NCBI GenBank assembly: GCA_900239685.1
Contig: OENT01000161.1
Span: forward strand, 1 to 64,000
Length of the DNA: 64,000 nt
Origin: Rotaria macrura
Taxonomy: Eukaryota > Rotifera > Eurotatoria > Philodinida > Philodinidae
Direction of reading: 5' to 3'
The notes under the pieces were generated by a model, which did not search any database, was not told the origin of the DNA, and worked only from the letters and a program-made list of their open reading frames with translations. The position numbers and the translations under genes are program-made. Of the stretch, positions 11,728 to 24,982 are shown piece by piece. How positions within the stretch are numbered: the stretch's first letter is position 1; each line of letters begins with the position of its first letter.

Positions 11728-13306
11728 TAGAGCCTGGCGATTCCAAAAAATACCCAAAACGGGTGCCGCTGTTACCGCTCCGGTTCCAGTTAGTTAATCT
11801 GACAAAAGCGATTCTACGTTCGGTTGCTGAAATTTGAAACCGGAACCGTTTATCTGATGGTAGATATAATAAACGAATATTGCACTGGTTTTTTCAACAA
11901 AAACTCGACGATTTTAAGAGAAAAAATTCGTCGATTAATCGTTTGCCTTTCAAGAAGAATTCAATATGGTGAACTGCAGTTTTCCTAATCCAATTCTGAA
12001 ACGGAAAGGTGTCGTGCACTTTGTTTTACTTAGCAAAGTGTAAGAGTGCACTCTGTTTTTGTCAATTTAGCAAGGAAAAATAATGTTTGTTTCATCATAA
12101 TGAATATAAATTTATACTTGAAAAACAACAAGGAACGGTACATTAAATGGCTCGTTGATCCACTGATTTGAAAAGAATTGGCTACAGCTTTTCCTGCACA
12201 GAAGAATTCTCATGACTCAATTTCCTCGAATTTGGGGAACTTATCAGGCAGCTTGATCCAATTTCGGAGAACTTTATTATACAGAGTTTTCAAAATTTGG
12301 AAAAAATCCGAAATCAAAGACCACTTTTAGGCAGTTTTCTCCAATTCTGGAAAAGTATATCATGAGATCTCTTCCAGCACAAAGAAACTTGCATAACAAA
12401 CTTTTCTGGATTCAGAAAAATTTCTCTAATATATTTTTTTCTGAATCCGGAGAAAATCAAAGTTTAGGGGACATTTTTTGACTTCCTGTGATTATTTGAT
12501 CGAACCCCTTCTTCGGCTCATTCACGCAGCCCTGAAAATAAGCGATACATATGCATAATGTTTGATAGTCAAGGACTTGAAATATGAAAACAATTTATGA
12601 AAACGATGAAACACACATTTTTTAAGTATATTTTAATTTCACGCATGAAAGTAAACATTTTCGTGAAAAAAATCTAATTACTAAGATCAAAAATAAAATT
12701 TCTGCAATTTCGTCGATTTAAATGTATATTTTGATACATGAAACTGAAATACATTTAAAAATAATGTCCGTTTCATGATTAAAATTGCCATGATTTTCGA
12801 ATTTCTGACCTAAAATTCAACATGGTTGTTTTTTTATTTTTCAAGTCCTTGGTTAATATAACACATAATTTGACGAAAAAAATAAATAGGAAACAAATAA
12901 TTTGTGCAAAAAACATTAGTAACAGGTTAAAATCTATCGTCAGATACAGCTGGTAAGGTTTTAAAATCGAAGTGTCAGTTTTTTTAAAAGTGTACTGTGT
13001 ACATTTATTTTGAGCGATGTGTACATGAAAATTACAAGGTGTTTTTTACATTTTGTTGCCGCTCATTACACTTGCTATTTGAAACGCTGATGATCACATG
13101 CAAATTTAGTTTGTGCGCACATCATCGAACGATGAAAAACATAAATGACATCAGTCATCATTGGAACTCTCGGCTCCAACAGTTCCGGCAACGGTCCCAC
13201 TTCTTTTCCTTGCGGTTCCGGTTCCAGTTTCGGATAGCAGAAACGAAACAAAAACGGTTCGAATTTCGGTTCTCGGTTCCACTTTTTTTGGAACCGCTGG
13301 GCTATA
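11728..13306 (+). mobile_element. Non-autonomous hAT-type DNA transposon copy, 1579 bp
   Basis: A perfect 8-bp target-site duplication, ATGAGATT, lies at 11720-11727 and 13307-13314. The ends are inverted: TAGAGCCTGGCGATTCCAAA on the left against TATAGCCCAGCGGTTCCAAA on the other strand at the right. Both ends hold several GGTTCC/GGAACC words, likely subterminal binding sites. The interior is AT-rich and carries no transposase-like frame; the open frames at 12997-13411 run across the right end and look accidental. Its ends differ from those of the element at 685-2222, so it is a separate family. Confidence 0.85.
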
Positions 13307-13314
13307 ATGAGATT

Positions 13315-14862
13315 TACCGTTAGCTAAAGCAATAGAAACGACAAGAGTCCCGATATCAATTATTTTGACTAGTCTCTCATACGCTTCTTTATTGACAACG
13401 ATACAATTCATGCAGCAATAAAAAGAAGATTGAGATAAACTAGAAGATTTTCGTTTTTGATTATTATTTTAAAGCTAACAATCTCTCTCATAACTACGCG
13501 TGCGTCGAGAAGAAACAACTTAATAAAAATATCAATTCGTATCAGGTTTTTTACTACTGCGATTATCTTTGTTGCATGTATGCAGTCAACAACATCTTTA
13601 AAAGTCTATAGAAGGTAGTCAAGTTTATTACCGTGAAACACTTATGAATCAAAGTACAATGAGTGTTTCGACAGAAAGTTAAGAATGAGGTTCGCATGTT
13701 TTCATTATAGAAAAGTGCTAGTATATTTTGTAGAAACATCTTCCTATTGTGAAAGATAATAATGAAACTGTGTATGTATGATAAGGAGCGTTCCTAATCA
13801 TTCGTTGAGATTGAAAGAACAACAACTAGAATGAGCAAACAATATCAGACGCATCCTTCCGAATCTCATATTCTCTCCGAAAAACTTGAGATTATGCGTA
13901 TACAGTCAAACTAATTAACTTCATGATATATTTCAGAGTCTTTTAGTTTCTGGAGACATAATTTACATTGATCGAAACTTGATGATATCTGTATCGAGAA
14001 CTCGCTTAGGTTTTAATCGAGACAGAGATGCTATGTTTTTTTTGACGAAGTTTTGAAAAACTCTTGCTGATGATAGTATGTGATTCGGTAGTAAACACCC
14101 ATCTCACACTTACGCCCTATGTGATAAATGTTATGCATCAATTGTAAAAACAAAACAGTAACAACGAACGAGAGGTAATGATCATCTGACTTTATTTGCT
14201 CATAGTATATTAGATTAACAATTGTTGTGTACAAAAACAGTAGTTATTTTTTCTCTCTCGTTTGTCAATTAATTCAGTTATAGTAGATCGAGTCATGTAA
14301 ACCTAGAATAAGTGATTCTTTTGAACAAAGTATAGAGTTAACAGTGATACAGAAAAATTGAACGTACAATTGTCTAAATAGTGAAATAATGCAGTCGTAC
14401 ATGATCATAATGTGTCGAACAAGTGACATACAAATGATCGTTTCAGTCATGTTTGTATGATTCTCATGTAATGGTTGTACTCAACGTTTCATGACTACAG
14501 TGTGTATTCAAATTTCTACAATATAGTAAAAGTTATTCACTTACAAATAATGTCAGTACACCATCTATTGAAATAACTCAGAGCAGTATATTCATTAGTC
14601 AGATATTTGATGATAGCTAAGCTACAAATAATCCAAACTGATTACATTTAAATCAGATATATTTATTTACGAATGATTTGTGCTACATATCTTCTGAACG
14701 ATTGACTAGAACAATTACTCATCTCGTAACTATCATAACTCGTATATTTTTCTATATTCCATATATATCTTTCAGTACATGTATGAATCTTGTATAGTTG
14801 ATCGACTATATTATTTGGCAGATACACCAACAAACATAAAATATTCAACTTCGTAGTTATGG
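13315..14862. other. Intergenic, nothing recognised
   Basis: No gene supported. Open frames here are short and AT-driven. Confidence 0.4.
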
Positions 14863-15187
14863 GGCATCCTAGGTGAATGAATCCGATCGGATCCTACGAT
14901 CCGATGAAATTCTATGGAATTCCGGGTTGTGAAACCACTAACTGCTCCGACGGGAGAAACCTATGTTCTTATTTGTGTACGAATTAGCATTTAATCACAA
15001 TAGTAGAGGCCTGTTAGATCATACCATGAAATCCAATCGAATTCCGATAGTAGGATTCAACAAAATCCAAAACTAGGTATCCGAATGTCGGATCACAACC
15101 AGGAATCCGATGGAATTTCGTCGGATTAGAGAATCTCCGATAGAAACATGATCGAATCTAATTGTCGGAATGATCCTCCTGGGATGC
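14863..15187. mobile_element. MITE with GCATCC termini, about 325 bp
   Basis: The ends form an imperfect inverted repeat: GCATCCTAGGTGAATGA on the left against GCATCCCAGGAGGATCA on the opposite strand at the right, with agreement continuing to TCCGA. The interior is packed with GGATC, ATCCGA and GGAATTC words. The flanks suggest a short TAT or TATG duplication, but the exact border is uncertain, so I do not assign a superfamily. Confidence 0.6.
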
Positions 15188-17307
15188 TATGTATTGAGTA
15201 GATTTATAAATGATCTATCATCCCGTATACTACATATCTTAAAATGCGTCAGACAAGCTGTTGCATGCATACACGTGCCATTGTGATCGTTACTTTGTTA
15301 TTTAGTATGCATGAGAAATAGTAGTTCTTACGTATATTAGTTGAAGAACACAGCTTATTTTTCATTTTTTCCATAAAAAAATAAACAAAACCTGTGTAAT
15401 GGTGTTATCAAAGAATCGAATGCATTTTTAACTTTAAAGGATCTCAATAAATGCACATCAAAGAATTCTAGAAATTTTACCACAAGAACTGCAGCAGTGG
15501 CAGAATTCATCACAAGCAGAATTTAAGAATTCTGCTCGTTCTTTAAATAAGCATAGTGCGCTTACATACATATATCATTTTCGTAATTTTGTTTGTTCTG
15601 TATATAAGCTTAGTATGCTTCTATAGGTATATATCACTACCAGAATTATCATCTCCCAGGAGAATTCTGTTTCATACTATCGTTATTCACGTTCACTTAC
15701 TTAACATCATCCTCACCGATCCAACGATGCTCTTGAAATCTTACTTACTCATCACCAGATTTCGAGATCATATTTACAAAATGCTCCTAATGGGGATCAG
15801 AAAGCTTTATTTACAAGGCTTAGTGTGGATGAAGGGGCATAATTGGATACAGAATTATGCTTGTGAGAACTATGCCACCCCTCAAGAACTGATGATTAGC
15901 TATTTGCGTTCGATATGTTCTGAGAATCATGCAATCGAAGAAAGAATAACTATCTTTGATGATAGATTAGAAGTAATTATAACATACGTATGTGAAACAC
16001 TTTAAAATCGTGGATAGATCGCCGGTGTTGGAATTGAAATAGGTACGGCTGATATAAACGCGTCTCTGTAACTAATTATATTTTCCTTGCATATTGATGA
16101 GAGAAGTAACAGAGTTTTGAAGGATGAAGTTTATCTACTAACTACACGAACTTCGTGGATACAGATTTTAAAGAATCAAAAAAGACTGATCCTATTCAAT
16201 ATGCCATATCGTATTTTGCCATGGCAATCATAGATTTGTGTCTGGTTCTCCAAAAATTTCAGTCTTTGTGAATATTATGATTGCATCATATTTGTAAAAT
16301 GAAAAAAATGACGCACTAATCAAAAGAAAGAAAGTTCGAAATCACATCATGAACATTGCAAATTTAATGATATCTATCAGTGAATCAAAATGGCATGATA
16401 ATCTATAGCAAAATGCTGAAACTGATTGATAGATATATTTAATCGCATAAAATATGGACGAGCAAAATATCTGCTATTTAATTCATTGAAGTCATATGAT
16501 ATTGATATTATGAGTGTCTTTGTTGTGTAATCAGCAGTAGTATCTAGCTCAGTTGCACAAATTTTTTCAAATAACCTAATATCAATAAGTAAATCTATGC
16601 TCATCAATCATGTTGTACTTGACGCCTTTAATGCACTATTAAATTAAAATTAAATGATGATCAAGTGGTTTTGCTGTCAAAAACACTTCATGCGTGCTTC
16701 ATTTTATATTTGTTCATTTAATGAGTAACATGCTCAAGTTTTACATTGGAAAGTGTCGAAAACTTTCTCATTTTCGAAATAAGATGAAGTTATCAATATA
16801 AAAATTAGAATAAACTTTGGACGTGTTAAGACTATGAAATTGAAGATGTGTTGAGTAAGATCAAGATGATTTTGTGTCAAAATTATCAATAGTTCTAATT
16901 ATTCAATTTAATAACTCTTTTGAAAAGTCTTTCAACAAGTCGTGCTTTCCATTTGGTGAAAATTTAATAGGCAGTATCTTGTTTATTATTAATCCATCTA
17001 ATAATCAACATGAACTGTGACTTAAAGGTAAGAAAATACTTCATTTTTCTTTCAATTTCTTTTTAACAACTTCCTATTATATATATATATATATATTTAT
17101 TTATTTATTTATTTATTAGTGAACTCTCGAGTAAGAAAAAGTAAGCTTCAAAAAACAACTTTTATCATCACAGTTTTGCATCAGAACCATCATAAACCAA
17201 TTTTATATGTTTCAATCGATAAAACGATCGTGATGATCTATAGGAACAAAATTTGAATAAAAATAAAAAAATATCGTCAGTGTTGAAAACAAAATATAAA
17301 AGTATAA
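15188..17307. other. Intergenic; possible further exon of the VPS13-like gene at 16377-16575
   Basis: Mostly noncoding. On the minus strand a frame beginning after an acceptor (GATATTAG) at 16576 runs 66 codons to a stop at 16377 and is in the right phase to follow the last called VPS13 exon if that exon splices at 17312 instead of stopping. I could not recognise VPS13 sequence in it. A 149-codon frame at 15556-16005 on the plus strand starts with GTG and overlaps repeat-like sequence; I do not call it. A TA run followed by TTTA repeats lies at 17077-17118. Confidence 0.3.
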
Positions 17308-20300
17308 TTACTGCTGCATTCTCGAAGCGAACTGTTGTATCATAGTTGCTTCGTTAAATACAATAGATACTTCTTTATGAGATTCCGAACTTTTACTTGT
17401 CTGTGTTAAATAAATATGAAGATCTGAAAAAAACAAGAAATATATTTGAAGAACTTGACAAGAAAATGTTAACCTGTTCTAAATGATGTTTGCGAATGCA
17501 CCAGAAGACGTAGACAATAATTATAAATTGTAAGATCAGTTATTAAATTTGTATATGGTGAAAAAAGACTGACTAAAAATAGAAAAACAATGGTAATCAA
17601 CTAAATCAAAGAAAGATGTGAAAAGGTTGTTTACAATAAAAATTGATTCGTTTTATCATAACATTCATATCTGAATATATCAATGGAATAGATTTTAAAT
17701 GACAAATTAGTTTTGTTAGCATCGTTCTTGATAATTGAATATCACCCATGGCCATCTTTGCATTTATACGCCAACTGACAAGTGAAAGAAAATCAGACGT
17801 CATATGAAGAAAATTCAAACAAAACATTGTTATACTTAGCTAAATTTGCATCATCCAAGCAGATACATTTGTAGAAATGAACATCGATTAAGGGTGTGCG
17901 TCGAAGAACATGTATTCGTTTTGTGTCTATCAAGAAGTATCAAGAAATAATTTATTATCAAAGTGAAGTCATGCCATATACTTGAACATAAGTAACTTAT
18001 TCGTAGATCACTCAATTCGACTTTGTATTTTCCATAGAATTTGCGTTCGTTAGGCTTTTCCTTTAACAAAGAAAGGTTGAACAACGAAATTATGTTCAAA
18101 TAAAAAATTTCGAAGAAATCCATCGAGATCATCAGAAAGTCACAATAAATACCTTAAATAGAGATCTATCGCAATCGTCATCTTTATCATCTAGACATGA
18201 TATTAACATCATATTGCCAAAATTAATACGAACGATGGAAAAATCTCTGTTAGAATAAAAAAGTAAGTCATATGAAATGAATAGACAAAACAATTACTTT
18301 TGATAGACGCCGCATTCAGGTAAAATAACTGATAGTTCTTTCAGATTTATGATCAAGTCAACAATTTTCTCGTTAGATAGTAGTTGTTCCATTTCCATGT
18401 CTGTATGATGTTTTTTACTAATAGTTATCAGAGAAAAATAAATTATTTACATGGCTAAGATTAATAAACGAACTCTGACTGCCAAACAATGTTTTCATTT
18501 GCTTCAAAACATTCCATGAGTTGATTGACGGTCGGCTATGAAATTGAAAGAAAAAATTTAACTTCTTCTTTGGTTCGGAATGAAAAACATAGAAACGTGT
18601 TTAGTTGTCTCAGAACTTACTTTGCTAAACCTATACTTAAGAAACAAAAATGCATAAATTTTCTTGTCACTTACTGCATCATAAAAAAATTGTATGGGCT
18701 CAACAGTCAGTCGAAAGCCATTATCTGATTTTGGATTCATGGAAAATAATTCGAAATTAGCTAGCACCATCGGAGATGATAATAATGATTTTGGTTCGAT
18801 TAATATGGGTCGATCTTCATTGTCCCGATACATGCCATATGCTTGGAAAGATTGTAATTGAATCATACATCTTAATCCGAAGAAAAAGAAATCAAGAAAC
18901 ATTAGAGTAGATCAGCAGCACATTATACTCGATTCTCGATGTAATACACATTTTTTTCATGCTAATCCATGTATCGGTTATGTTAATGTACACAATTATT
19001 TCGTCATTTAATTTATGGGCAAGAAATCTAAGTAAATCAAAAAAATTGTAGAGAAATATTTTATTCTTTCCCCTAAATATGACTGTACGAAAGAATTTCT
19101 TCAAATAGCCAGTAGTATGATATTCATTGATGAACAATAGAAAAATGTAGAATCGTTTGATTTTATCAGCATCCGTCCTTTATAACTCAAAACTTAGTTG
19201 GAATTTTCAACCATAAGTTGTAACCCTTATCAAGATATCGTAAAAATCAACTAAAAGATTGCAACGTTAAACTTTCAACGAATAGATGTCTTACTGAAAT
19301 CAATTATTTGAGTAAATATCCTTTTTATTCTGGTCTTGTAATGAAAGACTTATAAATATGTGAACGATGTTTACGACAGTGAATGAGAGTGAGTCTCGAT
19401 TATTCAATATATCAATATACATGATACACGAATATTTTTAACATCTTCAATGAACAGATTCGATTGACAAATTTGTTTGCTTAAATTTTGAAGTCAAATC
19501 AGGAAGGTCGATTTATTCAGTGGTCGACAAAACATCACACTTTTACGTAGAATAACTGATTAGAATGCTGACACCTGAAAAACAAAAACTTGAAGAATTC
19601 AAGGATTCTAAACTTGTCTACGAATCACTAATGTTCATCGAACGAACATCATCACAGTTACGGAGTGATTTCATATTTGGAAATGTTCTCCCGTTACCCT
19701 CTAGTATGTCAAATAAATGATATTTATTTCAAAAAAAATACTTTGTATTGGTTGTTGGTGATAAAATATTGATGTCGAGTTTGTTGAAGTTAATATTAAT
19801 ATCTATATGGGGTAACTACAATAGATGTATAAAATATGATATGATCATATGAGAGGTTATGTCACAGTTACTGAACCAACTTACGTCCTCAAATAAGAAA
19901 TCCTTTTCAATCTTCGATGAACTTGTGGGCTTCGTGTTTTTATGAGATATATTCACTAGAAGAATGCAGTAATTATGAATATTGAATCAAATTAGATTAT
20001 TTATCATTTAATTTTTATGAATTCGTTTGAATATTTGAACTCTATTCAAGCCCTTTTAATTGTACGATCAAATTATTTCGAACTCCTCTTTGTTAATTGA
20101 CACAGATCATGTAAGTTCTACAGAGTTTGCAATTATATCGTACTAATATTATAACATAATAAACATTGTGTAACCTTTGTTCTTTAATGATGGAAAAGAA
20201 TGAGCCGAAACTCTCCTATTTGAAAAATTGCTAATACTTACTTCTAGTCAAATTACTAAAGCTACGTTTCACTTTGGACCACGGATTCCATCGTTTGAGT

Positions 20301-23088
20301 GGATTATCTACATTTGCATTTTGACTTGAATCACTGGTCGAATTTTGATTTGTTGTTATCAGTTGTACTTGATCGATTTCATTGGTATTCACAGATTGAG
20401 AAAGACGATTCATTTCTATTTCGACTTTATGTTGCAAGTAGGCTAGATGAAAAATATCCAGTTTTGCTTCAAGAAACTACAATAGATAAATAAGAAAATT
20501 TATATTGGATTGTTATTATTTAGCAGATTACTACCTGAATACGTTGTTTTTGTTCTTGTGTGAATGGTTCGATACCGATTGAGTGTTGTAGAAGCAGTTG
20601 ACGATATTCACGACATCGATCTTTACAAACAAACATCAGTACGAATATGTAAGATAACATGAATAAGTGTGATTAAAACGATTATTCAAATACCGTAGAC
20701 TGTTGTATAATTTTGAAATTTGAGAAAGTCAAGTATATCAGAAATCTGTTCTGAATCGACGTAAAACTTTATATTTGGAATTTCAATATTAAATATTAAC
20801 ATCGATCGTTCGTAATGATGTTGTTTCGGTTTTAATGTTATTAAAGATTCAGTGAAAAGATTCGAAGGACGAAGAACTGTAAGAAGAGAACAATTAGCAT
20901 TTTATCGAATTCCGAAAAATCGACGAAAAAACAAACTGTATTTCATTTCGTTGTTATTTAATACATAATCATTTGTGGCTATTTTTGATTTGAGATCATT
21001 CTAGAACAATTGAATTTTTAACTACTAACTTCATTTTATTGACGAAATAAACGTTTTTGTTTCTATTTAATCAAAACACATTTCAAAATGTGAGTAGCGT
21101 TTTGTTGAAATCATAGATGACATGAACATTAGCTAAATGTTTCATGTAGAAAAACATTGAAATACTTACGAGAATATCTTCGAAAGGAATGTCAAGTCTC
21201 GATGTACATTTTGTATTCCAATAAATTGACAAGGAATCCATTTTATTAACCTAAAAATTGTCATTGATAGGAAAGATAAAAATAAATATTGACTGAACCT
21301 TGTAGGTTAGAAGTGTATTGTCCTTGACTCGGTTATTTAAATTAGTATTATTTGCTGTCTAAAAAACATAATGCTTCAATTTTTGACATAGGAAAACATA
21401 TCGAAATGATTTCTACCGTCACTTCTAGATAATGAATTGTGACTCCGAAGGAGAATGGATGTCCCAATTTGGTTGGTGATTTCATTTCATAACTAATATG
21501 TAAATTTTTTATGGTAAAAATCATGTTTCGCATCACTTGAAATCTCATCCGTTCAACGAATGCCAAGTCCTTATTGTCCAATGATCCTTTATCTATTCAA
21601 ATATTTGTATAACGGAACGAAAATTTTAAAATTTTCTAACTCACCACATGCAGATTTTCGTAAATTGTCTAACTTCTGTTGAACTCGTTTCACTTTGTCT
21701 GCATAATGTTCGCTCAAATCTTGATTCATTTCTAGAAAGAAGGAAAATTATTCTTTATTGTTCAAAAATGATGAATTAAAGTGAATGTAATACGATGAAG
21801 AAAAGGTCTGAATTGATGGTAATTATTATATGTTAGCCAAATGTTATAAAATGTTTAGTGAATTTTTTACTTGAGACGCTATGTCAACGGAAAAAAAACC
21901 TGATTGAGCGAGTGACTTTGAAAAGTGAATCAGAGGATTCTGACCATAGATCAAACTGTCACAACAAAAATGAGACGTCTTTTTCGTGTTAAGAGGATTC
22001 TCATCTCATATCCACGAAAAATGGAAGAACTGTACAGAAAAACCCAATATCTCGAGAAACGTTTATCTATTTGTGTGAAAATCCGCATGCATACATGGAG
22101 CTATCAGATCTGTTTGTGAAACATGTGACAAATAAAAATTCTTGTTTTTCCTTTTCTTACCGACGATGTGAGAATCTAGTTTACATAGTTGTCACAACTG
22201 AGTAAAAGGTCATGATATTGAATAATGTTTTTTGTCATATCGATTTTTAATCATAAGTGAAACATCCACCAAGAAAAAAAACACAACAATAGTCAGAGTA
22301 TCTTCACTCATAAACCTTGAGAAGTTCGAAGTAATGAGAATCCTGTTTCTTCCTACTACCGACAATAATCAATCTTGTAATAAAAAAAAGCTTCATTTAG
22401 CCTCCGTGATAAAGAATTTGATGAAATGTTCTCTTGTTTCAATAGAACTATTTAACAATGAGTTTCAATGACATTCTCAAAATCTTTAATAAGTAAAACA
22501 AGACCATCAGTTTCAAATTTTGTTATAAAGAAAAGTTCTCCTACGGCAAGTTAGCAAGTCGATGATTCACATACCATTTTTTGGCACAATCAATAAATAG
22601 ATTCCATCAATGTGAACTTCGGTTGGATTCGTCGAGAGATTGTTCCATGGAATGGATATCTTTAATTGCTCTATGAAAAGAAACAAAAATGATTTATCCA
22701 AATATGTTTTTGTCTATCGTCATAACAAGATGAAGCTCACCAATATATCCGACGGCGACTGTTGCAGGAATATTGAGATACGCCTTTTTAACACAAAGGA
22801 ATAATAAAAAAAAATTATTTAAACTTCCATGGACTTTTTTCCTAAAAGAAATATTTTCTAAAATTAAATTCAACTGACCAAAGCTTCAGGTTTCAGCTTC
22901 AAGTTTTCCAATATGATCTTTCCTGTGCGAAAACACATAGTATGATCATCAAAGACAAAAATACAAATTTTAAAAAAAGCCAAGTTACCACTTTTGAAAC
23001 TTAATTTTACTTTTTCGTAATCGAATCTTTGGATATAATTTTTCAGATATTTATTAATCAGGTAATGAATAAAAATTTTTAAAACCAT
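17308..23088 (-). CDS. VPS13-like protein, N-terminal chorein region (24 exons, about 820 aa)
   Basis: Exons in order on the minus strand: 23088-22989, 22922-22879, 22783-22741, 22670-22575, 21731-21645, 21586-21417, 21358-21299, 21250-21170, 21000-20937, 20876-20694, 20620-20535, 20476-20242, 19955-19885, 19815-19742, 19027-18950, 18870-18675, 18535-18480, 18417-18298, 18246-18153, 18060-17982, 17926-17836, 17774-17635, 17572-17474 and 17423-17308. Every junction keeps phase. Recognisable VPS13 landmarks are the N-terminus (LKIFIHYLINKYL), ISIPWNNLSTNPTEVHIDG with IYLLIVP, NLHISYE, KYILRPSN, VEPIQFFYDA, VRINFGN, and HVLRRTPLIDVHFYK with CHLKSIPL. VPS13 proteins move lipids between membranes at contact sites, using a hydrophobic groove that starts with this chorein part. 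Typical members exceed 3000 residues; this model stops after the first quarter. The last codons (CA then GTAATT) could also be a donor, so more exons may follow. Confidence 0.85.
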
Positions 23089-23868
23089 CTCGTTTCGGTG
23101 TCAAATATTGTTTATCTTATAAAATTTTATGTCGAGTAGAATAAAAAACAGCATTTATTTGTCTTGTTCCGATGGATATATATTACTTTAACACGTGTTG
23201 TATAAGCAAGGTTAAAGTAAATGTGACCTGCTGGCATGATGAAATATTTGCTTTCTATCCGTTTTTTTTTTCCTTTGATGTGTTGAGTAAGCATAAGGCA
23301 TACAATAAAACAGAACAGAACAAGATATTTAACGAAAAAGGAAAAACGACAAGAGTATTGTCATGTAAACTAATGTTTTGCCTTATCGTTACCAATTGTT
23401 TTTATTGACATAATTAAAGACATCAAAATTTAGATAAAACTCAATTTATAGCAAGCATAAATTCAGATAGATTTAATTTTTAATTAGATGGAAATCTACG
23501 AAATAATAGAGAAATGAATTCGATTAGCGATATGTACCTATAAATGAAACATATAGTACGTATTGATTGTTTAAGCACAGATGGAGAATTAATTTGTGCT
23601 GATTTTAATTAATGAAAGAAGAATTTCTTTTGCATCAACATGAAATGATTAAGTTCGAAAGTATTCATAGAAATATGAACAAAAACATATAGTTTTCGAA
23701 ATTTTGCAGCAATACACTGCGAAAGATGATTTGGATTATTCGATCGAAAAACCGTTCATTCGTTTTGTTTTCAATATAAATCAACCAAACTTGACACCGT
23801 AATATAGTTCATGGTTATCATATTGTCTATTGATACATTCAGTTTTGAAAAATGTGAATAGCAAATCA
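23089..23868. other. Upstream flank of the VPS13-like gene, nothing recognised
   Basis: AT-rich sequence with no supported coding frame. It presumably contains the promoter of the minus-strand VPS13-like gene. Confidence 0.35.
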
Positions 23869-23871
23869 TTA

Positions 23872-24114
23872 ATCAAAACGATTTTTCTTTTCTATTTTTC
23901 GCAAGAGCAGCCTAAGATAAATAAAATAACAAAAGCATCCACTGAAAGATTGTGCCAGTTTTTTGAACAAGTTACGTTCTCCATTGAAGACACTGGTTAA
24001 CGGTGTGGGTGACTGTAGTTTGAATAGAGCACGTATAACTTCACACCCACGCTCACACTCTCTAAGTATTTTACCAATATCTTCCTCAATTTCGGTCACA
24101 TAGTTTTGATTCTT
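23872..24114 (-). CDS. Possible exon of an unidentified protein
   Basis: A frame of about 80 codons, read from a possible acceptor (TTAAAAG) near 24115 down to a stop near 23870. The first part (VTEIEEDIGKILRECERG) has a protein-like composition and the later part turns hydrophobic. There is no ATG at the start and no partner exon was found. It may be a real exon, a gene fragment, or chance; I recognise no family. Confidence 0.2.
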
Positions 24115-24286
24115 TTAACCAAAACATTCCTCATTCAGTTCGCTACAAATCTGGATAAAGCATTCCAATGAAAAAAGTAGCCATGAAAAATTCTAGGGTA
24201 AACACTATAAGGCACAAATGAAAGGTTTGGTAAATTTGTTTTTCTAGTTCTTATTATCTTAGCTGTGAGACGTTTGAGATGCAGAC

Positions 24287-24974
24287 TAGGTGTGGCATTT
24301 TATCTTTATTTTATCGAGTAAAGTAGAAAGCACATTCTTTACTTAATACAGTAAAGTAAAGTGTTCAACTTTTCTTTACTAGATAAAGTAAAGTAAAGTG
24401 TTCAACTTTTCTTTACTAGATAAAGTAAAGTCATGTATTTTTCTTTACTGAGTAAAGTAAAGTAAAATTACACGGTGAAAATTGCTTATGTTCCTGATTA
24501 TTGTCAAATATTAGATAAATTGGAACACCAAGTGTAGATGAGGCCTATAATTCCGCCTTTAATCAGTTGTTAGTCGAAGAGTGAATACTATTAGGGTAAA
24601 TCCACTGGGTTTCAACAACTTTTGGAGAAAATTTGTTTTGCAAAAGTGGTAGAAACCTCGCGGATGCACCCAATACTTAAAGTTGGCTACTGATATTTTG
24701 GCTCAGCATCATTATTGATAGTAGTGCTGCATTAATATAGATACATAATTCTAGATCTAAAAATTAGTATTAAATTGCGGAAGTTCAAGCTCAATTTACT
24801 ATACTATACTTTACTTTTATGGTAAAGTATATAAACTTCACTTTACTAGATAAAGTAAAGTCAATATCGTTACTTTACCAGGTAAAGTAAAGTCCTTAAC
24901 TTTACTTTACCGAAAAACATAATGTACAATACTTTACTTTACTTTTTTAAAATAAAGATAAAGTGCCAGCCCTA
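24287..24974. mobile_element. hAT-type MITE with AAGTAAAG-rich subterminal repeats, 688 bp
   Basis: A perfect 8-bp duplication, ATGCAGAC, lies at 24279-24286 and 24975-24982. The inverted ends are TAGGTGTGGCATTTTATCTT on the left and TAGGGCTGGCACTTTATCTT on the other strand at the right. Inside both ends, at about 24320-24470 and 24800-24950, the word TAAAGTAAAG recurs many times in both orientations, including a two-copy tandem unit of about 43 bp. No coding capacity. Confidence 0.88.
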
Positions 24975-24982
24975 ATGCAGAC

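Noticed and set aside
12997..13411. Open frames on both strands at the right end of the second hAT element.
   Set aside because: They cross the element border and reflect the repeated GGTTCC words, not a protein.
15556..16005. 149-codon open frame on the plus strand.
   Set aside because: It starts with GTG, its first part overlaps repeat-like sequence, and no domain or splice context supports it.
19565..19720. Plus-strand ORF of about 51 codons with protein-like composition inside a VPS13 intron.
   Set aside because: Too short, no family, and on the opposite strand within an intron of a well-supported gene.
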